Source: Lumbricus rubellus (lineage: Eukaryota; Annelida; Clitellata; Crassiclitellata; Lumbricidae). Taken from it: DNA of 64,000 nt. Positions 55,151-64,000 of this stretch are shown here, piece by piece. A program made the translations under genes and the position numbers. The stretch covers positions 9,551,713-9,615,712 of the forward strand of contig OX243827.1 in assembly GCA_945859605.1 (NCBI GenBank), given 5' to 3'. Position 1 is the first letter of the stretch. The number at the start of each line of letters is the position of its first letter. The notes beneath the pieces are model-generated. The model did no database searches. It saw only the letters and a list, made by a program, of their open reading frames with translations, and was not told where the DNA came from.

Positions 55151-55584
55151 CTTTATCACAACAGCTGCTGAAGTGATATTCAACAGAACTGTAATATTAT
55201 TGACAGACCTTCGGTTTATACTGGAATAGAATACTGATACTAATAGCATTAGCGACACTGTACAGTGTATAATAGGCTACGCAGTGGTTAAATGGGTTTA
55301 GCTGAGCAGAGGGAACGCCGATTGGGTGAGCAGTGGGAACGACAAAAGAGGGTTTTATTGGAATGCATATAGGCTACGTTTCCTGGGTTCCAGCATGATG
55401 AGCAGTGGGAACGCGAACAAGGGATTTCGAGAGCAGGGGAACGCCGTTCCCACGGGGTTCCCACCCACTTTCAAACCTGTGTCAGGACGTAGACCTACAG
55501 ATGACGCAAGACCTCGATTTTAATTTGCCTAAGTTTACAGTTTTAGACCAATTCCTAAAGTATTTCTCATTGTATGTATTTGCA

Positions 55585-55803
55585 TTTGTTATAGCGCCGC
55601 TTCAGGAAAATTCTATTCAGAGGCGCTCCCGACTACAGCTCGGACACTGAATCGGAGTTTCACGCCGAAGCGCATGAGCAATTATTGCAAGTGGAGGACT
55701 TGTTCAAGATCCCTACACGGCGTCTTGAGTTGGATTCGAACCTGGAAGCTTCCGGCTTCAAGACACTCGGTGAACATACCTCTACACCACCACGTACGCC
55801 CCA
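55585..55803 (-). mobile_element. tRNA-derived SINE, reverse copy
   Basis: 'gttatagcgccgcttcagg' to 'acaccaccacgtacgcccc'. Confidence 0.87.
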
Positions 55804-56041
55804 CTGTACATGCATCTGGAAATTTTTATAGCGTCAGTTGAAACCTTTCAAAGAAGTTACTTTGTAAGAATGGGAATCGGGGATCTACAATTCTACATGT
55901 ATTATTGTCTATGATTGGGGTATTAAATTTGCTTTGGGCTCCGTCCCTACCTAAACCACCACAGGACAGGACTAATGCTAGAGCTACTAGGCCTATGATG
56001 CGTGTTGCTTGGTAAAATCTTACACTGACTTACTCATTTGC

Positions 56042-56173
56042 TTATCCATCTGCCCAAGTGGCCCAATCAATTTTCAATTTCCCGCCGGCTATTTTTGATG
56101 GCTTGATGCTAAAGCCGCGAGCAGATTTTGGTTGGTGGCCAATGGCCATCCAAACCAAGGTCATAGTACTCAA
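56042..56173 (-). other. Candidate terminal exon, unrecognised
   Basis: A strong acceptor (pyrimidine tract and 'cctttgcag') precedes 132 bases. Two frames are possible: one reads STMTLVWMAIGHQPKSARGF... to TAA at 56042, the other EYYDLGLDGHWPPTKICSRL and stop. Neither product is recognised. Confidence 0.2.
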
Positions 56174-56921
56174 CTGCAAAGGTGGAATAAAAGAGAGAGA
56201 TGGAAAGAAGTTAATATAGGAAAGGAAGGGAAGATGGGATGGGATGGCCCGGATGGAAGGGAGGAGGTGTAACGTAAGAGAAGAAGATACTGAAGATAAT
56301 AACATATAAATATGGTTTTATATGATGTTTATGTCAGATATGTAAAAGATGGACACAGACAGAAGAGAAGACCTTAAGAAATGCACAATTGATGCAGTCA
56401 GACAAACGATCAGGCAGCTACATTTAAGCATGCAGACACAGAATACATGTACAGTACACGGGTTGCTACAGTCTCGTACGATCCGACCTATGCAATAAGA
56501 CAAACAGTGGGACATGTAGATAGACAGATACAGTTATAGACAGAGACAGAGTTAGATAGAAGGGCAGCATTCCGTGCGAATCTATTCTAAATCTCTTGGT
56601 CCTCTTGGACTTCTTTCGACACGATGCTGTCGACTTTCCATCGTTCTTGATGTTCTTGATGTTCTTGATGTCCGTTTTCCGTGCAAAGCTGTTGTAACGA
56701 GACGCAATTAGTGAACGTAGGTCGCCACCTAGCGACGACCTTTCGCACACTTCGCATCGAAAGAAATTCCATCGGCCATGATTCATAACGTCCCGTTCAA
56801 TTCAAACTGCTTCAAACTGCCCTGGGATTTGCAAGGCCGCACAGGAATTCTGTTTTCGACAATTGGACTCGTGGAACAGCCGAGAACTTCTGTATGTGTG
56901 TATATGCATGAGTATTTGTTA

Positions 56922-57118
56922 TATAGCACCGTTCAAGGTTTCTTCTCAGAGGTGCTCTCGCCTACAGCGCGGACACTGAATCAGAGTTTCACGCCGAAGC
57001 GCATGAGCAATTGCGAGTGAAGGACGTGCAAATCCTCTACGCGGCGGCTTGAGGTAGACTCGAATCTGCAACCTTCCGGTCCTAAGGCACCGAACCCCCA
57101 ACTACACCACCGCACCCC
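56922..57118 (-). mobile_element. tRNA-derived SINE, reverse copy
   Basis: 'gttatatagcaccgttcaagg' type tail through to 'acaccaccgcacccc'. Confidence 0.86.
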
Positions 57119-57382
57119 ATAAATATCTACAGCTGTTGATAGATTCGCAATGAAGCTGTAAAATTCTACATGCGCTAAATAAATGAATTCGTGGAGCCCC
57201 TGCGGACTACTCAATCTGCCAGTGGACAACCTCAAACCTCAAAGGATCGTTGAATATTTGATTTAAGAGTAGGCAAATGTGCTCTATGGACCTTCACCAA
57301 TATGGCTGACGTTATATACTTCGGTCTCACTCAGCTTCCTCGCACCGTCCACTTCGTTCATACAACAGACTTGAAGAGACTT

Positions 57383-57588
57383 GGGGCGCGGTGGTGTAGT
57401 GGTCGCGTCGTTGCCTTGAAGCCGGAAGGTTCGAGGTTCGAATCCACCCCGCCGCGTAAGGACCTTGGGCAAGTCCTTCACTCACAATTGCTCAGCGCTT
57501 CGGCGTGAAACTCCGGTGCAGTGTCCGCTTTGCACCGGGAGCGCCTCTGAGTGGATAGAGCTTGAAGGGGCGCTATAACAAGTGCACG
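57383..57588 (+). mobile_element. tRNA-derived SINE
   Basis: 'ggggcgcggtggtgtagtgg', B-box 'ggttcgaatcc', tail 'ggggcgctataacaag'. Confidence 0.9.
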
Positions 57589-57940
57589 TATAAACAAACA
57601 AGACTTGTCCTCTTGGTTCATCCCTACTCTAGACTAGAACTGCTCTTGCTCTTCTTTGCCTCATTCATCTTCGTATATATATATATCTTTCACATCATTC
57701 CTTGCATTCTTCACCTCATTCTTTACGTCCTTCATCTAATTGTTCGCATTTATCTTCATCGTCTTCATAATTATTCTTCTTCTTTACAGTATTATTCACA
57801 TTCTTATTGACATTGTTCTTCACATTCTTCAGGATGTAACTGTAGCTCTAAACTCTAAAGGAAAGCCATTCCAGACCACTGCGTCCAACACAGACAAGAT
57901 CACACTATAACCTTATTGCACACATTTCGTTCATACTCAC

Positions 57941-57994
57941 CAACTAAAATCAATGCATGTTCCCGCTTGAAGATTTGTGCGAAGAGCTTAGCAG
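57941..57994 (-). other. Candidate 54-bp exon, unrecognised
   Basis: AG at its 5' side, good donor gtgagt at its 3' side, one open frame: AKLFAQIFKREHALILV. Its phase would fit either the exon candidate at 56042-56173 or the start region of the glycosyltransferase gene. A consensus donor (TGCG|gtaagt) at 58057 marks another possible upstream exon with 'gtagtcgattactttg' repeated. Confidence 0.2.
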
Positions 57995-58317
57995 CTCAGT
58001 TTCAAGCGGATATCGTGTAGATGCGCCACATAAATTGGATAGATGAAAGAGTACTTACCGCAGGAGGCGACTACCAAAGTAATCGACTACCAAAGTAATC
58101 GACTACCAAAAGATCCGACTACAAGCCCCGACGATTACTCCCGGCTTTGTTTGTTGCCATTACGGCGCATTGATACAATAGATCTTCCTTAGCATTTGCG
58201 TGTAACGAAGTCAACACCGCCTGACCTCATTCGCCGCGGGATGTATCCCTACGCCGAGTTTCCTCCGCGGCGGAGGCGTCGGCGGCAGGTAGATGCGTGA
58301 TGCGTCGCAAAACATTG

Positions 58318-58662
58318 GCATCACGCTCCACTATCACCGCCCCCTACCACCCCTCTCCCTACCATCACCCTCCCCACTACCACCACCCCTCTCCGCTACC
58401 ACCGCCTCTCCCAACTATCGCCACCCTCTTCACTATCACCACCCTCTCCACTATCACCACCCTCCTCACTATCACCGCCCCTCTCTGTTAACACCGTCCC
58501 TCTCCCCTACCACCACCCTCTCCACCAGAGCCTTATATTACTGATCTCCCCTACCACCACCCTCTCCACCAGAGCCTTATATTACTGATCTCCACTATCA
58601 CCACCCCTCTCCACTATCACCACCCTTTCCACTACCACCACCCTTTCCACTATCACCACCAT
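58318..58662. repeat. CACTATCACCACCCTCTC-type minisatellite
   Basis: Degenerate units of 16-20 bp, with one longer block ('accagagccttatattact') present twice. Confidence 0.9.
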
Positions 58663-60127
58663 GACATTGGACGACACGCTTCACGTATGATTTATTAAAC
58701 CAGATGGAAAAGGAAAGTTACACTGGATCTGTGTAATAATTGTAATCTTTACTGGATTACGAGATTCACATTGCATCGTAAGAAATTACTGACTTATAGC
58801 TGTCCCTCAGATCATAATTTCCGTTAGACAAGCTATGATTATGCGCAGATTAGGTGGTGGCGGTGTTGTTGTTGTTGGTGATGGTGGTGGTGGTGATTAT
58901 AACTTTCCGGGTGAAAAACCTTTTTTAGTCTTGCTGTTTTCGCATTATATATTCTAATCAAAAGGTGGGTGCTAATGGATGCTGCAGCAACTGGGCCTGA
59001 AGTTTTGAGGGGCCCACACAGGGCGGGATTAACAAACCTGTTCCTGTTCAAAAAAAAATTATTTTGAAAACCTGTGGAGCCCAGGCCACAGAATCACAAC
59101 AAAAGGACACACGAAACGTGCAATATTTTCTTTGCATTATTGTGACGACAGTCTTAGTTCTAAACAACTATTATTACGTTACTAATTTTATTGGACATGA
59201 TGATGCTACATCATCAGTTAGCCTATTCAATTTGTTCTGCGGGCCTCGTATTGTGCCGGTGTCACAAAAGGAGTATCCCCTGAAAGCTACTCGGGGATGA
59301 GTTAATCTATCCCCCGGATGGAATTAACCGGTCTAGACTATCCTGGGGGATAAACCATTCTATCCCATTTTTGAAAAATGCGTAGCCTATTAATAAGTGA
59401 AAAATTTATACTCTAATCAAAATTTAAAGTGACTCCAATTGTTTCAAGTGTCCTAAGCAATTCTCAGAGAAAGGCAACTCGAAATAATTCTAGTGACTCT
59501 ATAAGTCTTCTTATGTGTTTTAAATGTTCTAAGTGCTATAAAACCAAAGCAAAAAATTATCTAGTAGGAAAAACATACCTGTTAGTGTCATTGGTCAAAA
59601 CAAAGCAGATGAAAATTAATTTGCAAAAATAAATAGGCTACACGCGGAAGTGGTTTTTTGACTTTTCCTCATTTTGGGGGATACATCCGATACGATTAAT
59701 ACGGGGGATACTTTATTTCGTGACTCCGGCTACTACGCGTTATGCAATTTTGTTAAGTCACTAACTTTTCTATTATGACAATGGTTCTGTACTATTATGA
59801 ATTTATGACGACACTTTCTTGGTCTACTCTACGACACTATTCTGCGTCATTAGCTACTTGTGGGTTCCAAGTGTTATGTTGTTAGGGTAATTGCTAATAT
59901 TTGCCTATTGTGACGATATTTGTTTTCAAACGCAATTGTTACGTCATTAGCTTTTTGTCCCCGGGACACGCACTAGCCTCAATCCGGGCCTGAATGTAGG
60001 CTACTTCTGTTAGTCAAACCTTGCTATGTCGCACTCTCTCCCCTCCTTTACCAGGATCCTTACAGCAACGCGACTAACCAAGCAACCTGAGTCTTGTCGC
60101 TATGAACAGAATAAACTTTCATCTGAC
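58663..60127. other. Intergenic DNA, nothing recognised
   Basis: AT-rich sequence with a short palindromic stretch near 59275-59365 ('ctactcgggga', 'tcccccgga'). No exon was assigned. Confidence 0.45.
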
Positions 60128-60304
60128 CAGGGCTCATAGTGTGGCTGGACGGTCATGGACGGCGTCCATGCACTTATTTTAAAATCTTAACGCCGTCCTG
60201 TCACTTGTTGGCCAGAAAGCCTGGAAAAGTAAGAGGCATCCAGGCACTTCTTTTGGAAAGGTAAGGGGGCGTCCAGTCACTTATTTTCCACACTTTAAGC
60301 ACTG
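60128..60304. mobile_element. MITE, CAGGGCTTAAAGTG family, perfect 8-bp duplication
   Basis: Ends CAGGGCTCATAGTGTGG and CCACACTTTAAGCACTG. CATCTGAC is repeated at 60120-60127 and 60305-60312. Confidence 0.92.
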
Positions 60305-60312
60305 CATCTGAC

Positions 60313-62213
60313 GCAGATTATCTATGAAACACCGAGTTCCCTCTCAGCCTTGCATTGAACAGAAAGAAACGCACACTCCATTTACCATATTCTTACTGCA
60401 CCCGGTGCTGTTAGACCGCGTTGGACGACCGGGCGCCTCGCACCGTCCCGCAGCGTGTCGATGGCTTTGAGAGGGCGAATCAGTTCATCGGTCGGTCCCA
60501 GTCGAGATAGAGACACAACCGCCACCGACAGCACACGAAGATTATTGAGTCGTTGAACAGCGAAAGTGAAAGAAGTATGGGGCGCCGTCCGTCGATCGCT
60601 CGTCAATAATTACCGACGATTAAACGACGCTAATTGTTTCGCGTGAATCAACCGAGGAGAAAGACAAACGAGCTGAACGTCCTTCTGAATTCTGAACAGA
60701 TGCCAGCAACCGTTTCTGGACTTGGGCCAAACGACCGCAGGAGATGTTTACACGTCCGATTGATATGGTGATTATTGGTCGTTGATATCTTATTCTTCAG
60801 TGATCTCTCTGTAAGTCGTCTCCTTGACTCCTTCTTTATAAATGGCTTTGATTCTCGGATGCTGATAAATTGTTAAACGCTGAGTTATAGGGTCATGCCA
60901 ATAAACGAGAGCATGGCTTAGATCTATCGTATATAGGCCTATAGGTTAGTGGGACGGCCTTAATTTCGTGCAAAGTGCAAGAAGGACACACAGTGGTACA
61001 GCGGTGATCGAACCTAAACGACCTTCTACCTAGCAACTCGGGTTCGGCTTGTTGCTGTTTAGCGACACTGCCATATCAAAGATGATTACTGTCGCCCCTC
61101 CACCTTTATTTAGGCTTGGAGTTGGCACTGGCTGAGAACAACCAGTGGCGGAGTTTTCCGGGTTCGGTTCCGACAAATATTATTGAAGGCAATCTATGAT
61201 AGTTATACGGTTAACTGATCAGTGATTAGGCCTAAATATAGGCCTAATATGCACTCTTGACAATGAATAGTACATGTAGTTAGGTGAAGTGTGTAAGGCT
61301 GTAAGCTTATATCTAAATACGTAGGCCTAATCGTTATCTCGACATTTTCACAGCTTATTCGCATACGCTTAGTCAAAGTAAAACTGACAGACATGATGGA
61401 GTAAGAGACTGAGAGGTCGACAGTGGATGGTACTAAGAATTGAAGCTACGATGGAGATGAGAGGTGGGAAGGATTCAAGATTTGTGCTGGAACAGTGATG
61501 TTTTTTACTTTTAAGTGCAATCGCTGCACCGGGGAGAAAAGGTGGGAAAGAGAGGAAGAGAGGTAGAGATAGACAGACAAACAGACAGATTGGCAGATGG
61601 ATGGATGGATGGATGGATAGGAATAGATAGGGGGATAGTTATACAGGGGTATAGATTGGAATAGATTGAGATAGATATCGATAGACAGGAATGGATAGGG
61701 ACAGTTAGGGATAGATGGGAACAGATTGGGATAGATAGAGACAGATAGACAGACAGACAAAGACGGACAGGCAGACAAATGTATATGTATGCATACATAA
61801 AAAGATATATGGACAAATATAGAGATGTATATAGAAATTTCGATATTTAGAGAATTTAGTGATCTACATATAGAGATTTATAGATGTAGAGATATATATT
61901 AATTCTGGAGGGGCAAAGTATCCATGACTATATGTTACGATTTCACGAAGATAAATTGCATAAAAATATATCTTTCGAGAAACGCGCTACCTGCATATGC
62001 GATTGGCCTAAGTGCATGCATATTTAAGTTCACAGGTAACACGAACTTCATCCATAATAAATGATGATAGATCTAATCAACTATAAAGGCTTTCAAAGTC
62101 ACGCACTCTCACTCTGTCAGGCTACTGTTTCACGCACTCACAAATTCACAATCACCGTTATAATTGACCCTGTCAATTTAAAAACTGCAATAAAAATAGC
62201 CTTGTGATTAAGT
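60313..62213. other. Intergenic DNA with one weak exon candidate
   Basis: A - strand frame at 60391-60606 is GC-rich and stops at a good donor (GGTGCA|gtaaga), but it has no ATG and its product is not recognised. A GATA/GACA-rich stretch lies at 61565-61770. Confidence 0.4.
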
Positions 62214-62490
62214 TTAGCAGAGGGAAGGTATCCCACTTCTTCTTTGCGTTCTCTGCCATGCGGCAGGTCCAAACGTCCGATGTCTCCACGTTTCCCGCTG
62301 TTGTGCCATGTCCTTCAGTTCTCTGTATCCCTCTTCCATCATTCCGTCCAGCAGTTTTTGTCTAGGCCTTCCTCTGCACCTCTTTCCCTCCAATCGTTCT
62401 TCAATTATTTCTTTCTGCAGTGAGTCACCTCTTAGCAAATGTCCCATCCAATTCTTTCGACATATCTTTATTGTGTCCAGCAGAGATCTT
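62214..62490 (-). mobile_element. 3' end of a non-LTR retrotransposon, C-terminal coding region
   Basis: The - strand reads KNWMGHLLRGDSLQKEIIEE then LEGKRCRGRPRQKLLDGMME, typical of the C-terminus of endonuclease/reverse-transcriptase polyproteins of non-LTR elements. It is 5' truncated and ends in GAAGAAG. Confidence 0.75.
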
Positions 62491-62974
62491 TTCTCTTCTA
62501 CCATCGTTAGTAGCCTAATTCTTCATTTGAAACGTGCTTTGTCCAACTGATTTTCTCCATCTTTCTCCATACCCACATTTCAAAAGCTTCCAGCCTGTAT
62601 TGACGCCTTCTTTTCTCATTGTCCATGTGGTATCCCACTGCTACTATTTAATTGATTCCAAAAATAGTACCATTTCCATCTGTTTCCTGATCTATTATCA
62701 TTTATCATATTATAATGAAGAAGGTTTTCTTTGGTAGCCTAAATAGGTCCCAATTATAGCGGGATCACTCCCTTCGGGTAGCCTATTGCTCCCTACATTT
62801 CACAGTAATGATTGTACACTAAGCTTTACCATCGCAATTGTTAACTGCAATTAATCACTTTGTGTACTATTATGAATGCATAATTATTGTCTGTTTGATA
62901 TTCTTGGGATCAATAAACAAGTTGAAGTTGAAAGTTGAAGTTTATTATACGCGATTCGAACCCGAAGTAATAAA

Positions 62975-63200
62975 TGAAAGGCTATGCTTATAATAGAAAA
63001 GACATCATTGAGGGAAGAATGGAGGGAAAAAGGATGCGAGGTAGACCAAGAACAATGCTGCTGGACTGGATGCTGACAGAAGAGGGATACAGTGGACTGA
63101 AAAGAGAGGCGCAGCCTCGCAGGACAGAGAGAAATGGCGTCATTGGACATACGAACCTGCCTGACGGCAGAGAACATGAAGAAGAAGAAGAAGCTTATAA
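62975..63200 (+). mobile_element. 3' end of a second copy of the same non-LTR family
   Basis: The + strand reads IIEGRMEGKRMRGRPRTMLL then DWMLTEEGYSGLKREAQ, and ends GREHEEEEE. A frame break follows REAQPRR. The orientation is opposite to the copy at 62214. Confidence 0.72.
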
Positions 63201-63222
63201 TAGCGGAAGAAAAAAGGACTAG

Positions 63223-64000
63223 GGTTTATTATGGATGGAAAAAGTGATGGATGAAAGAAAGTGGCTGTAGGAGGAGGGGAGAAAAAGAACAGCGGACGTA
63301 TGTAAATTAGTCGATGCGGAGGGAGTGTGTTAATCGGATACAACGGACGATTGATTTGACTGTCATGCGCAGTCCGTATACTCGCTGAGCGATCGACTCG
63401 ACGCTTAAACGCTTAAGCGATGGCAGAATCCGTCTAAGCGATTGTTCGAAGCGCTCTCAAATCCCAAGCAGCTGTCCCGACAAACGCCATTCAACTCTTT
63501 TCAACGCTCTATGCTATGCTATGCAAACGGCGGTCTAATTCTCTTCATATAGCAGAAGTACTCTCTATGTCTCTGTCTCTCTGTCTCTGTCTGTCTGTAT
63601 GTCTGTCTGTCTGTCTCTCCGATGTCTCTCTGTCTGTCTCTGTCTGTCTATTTCTCTCCCCAGATGTTATTTCAATCGTAAATAGAGTTTTTCCAGCTGT
63701 CATTGAATAGCGTTGATATGCTATTTCCTTCAGTCGTTATTTTAACGATGCATTATATAGATTCTAATCTTTTCTGATCTTTGCTGATGTATGCTATTTC
63801 ATTCTATGCTAATCAGCTGCCTGGGTTTTTTTCAATCGCAGGATTAAATTCTCAATCACCGAACTGAATTCTTCTTTTCAACCGCTATTACAATCGCATC
63901 AAATTCTCTTCAGCTGTTATTCAATCTTGGTATTAAATTCTCTTCAGCCGTTTGGCTATTCCAATCGCAGTATTAAATTCTTTTCATCCGTTTTTTTTCA
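63223..64000. repeat. Degenerate tandem sequence at the window end
   Basis: From about 63670 on, units of roughly 40 bp built on 'caatcgcagtattaaattct' and 'cttcagccgtt' are repeated with variation and run off the window. A TCTG-rich tract lies at 63566-63655. Confidence 0.7.

Noticed and set aside
57302..57508. Gene starting MADVIYFGLTQLPR on the + strand
   Set aside because: Good start context, but the frame runs straight into a SINE within 80 bases.
60391..60606. First exon of a - strand gene
   Set aside because: Ends at a good donor but has no ATG in frame and no recognisable product or following exon.

Overview
This is animal genomic DNA, with split genes, canonical GT-AG introns, long microsatellites and a dense load of transposon remnants. 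A ciliary dynein-docking gene and U2 promoter architecture suggest a marine invertebrate deuterostome, possibly an echinoderm; the sequence alone cannot fix the species.

Two host genes can be assembled exon by exon with consistent reading phase. On the + strand, nine exons (21054-38375) encode a 549-residue coiled-coil protein of the CCDC63/CCDC114 (ODA1) family, which docks outer dynein arms on ciliary doublets. On the - strand, twelve exons (55150 down to 42538) encode a GLT1D1-like GT-B glycosyltransferase with an unusual ~190-residue C-terminal tail made partly of an in-frame 18-bp repeat, ending at the edge of a 1.2-kb satellite. A possible third gene starts on the - strand at about 15.4 kb: a signal-peptide exon resembling anosmin-1. 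Other candidate exons are weak.

The most striking feature is in intron 6 of the ciliary gene. A U2 snRNA gene is split by an apparently intact, 5.4-kb, two-ORF non-LTR retrotransposon with an apurinic-type endonuclease. A 15-bp target-site duplication of U2 sequence flanks it exactly. This is the signature of a Keshi-type (Tx1 group) U2-specific element.

The rest is mostly mobile and tandem DNA. It includes a tRNA-derived SINE in about 14 copies and several MITE families with perfect or near-perfect 8-bp duplications. There is a piggyBac-like TTAA element, a mariner-like element nested in a hAT-like element, and two further nested pairs (17.7-18.1 kb and 49.7-50.6 kb). Fragments of at least two non-LTR families, long ATC-triplet tracts, a 33-bp minisatellite grown inside a MITE, and a 13-bp satellite complete the picture.

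Layout: 1-15 kb repeats and a possible third gene; 15.5-21 kb nested MITEs and simple repeats; 21-38.8 kb ciliary gene with the split U2; 39-42.5 kb nested transposons and satellite; 42.5-55.2 kb glycosyltransferase gene; 55-64 kb SINEs, LINE 3' ends and weak exon candidates.
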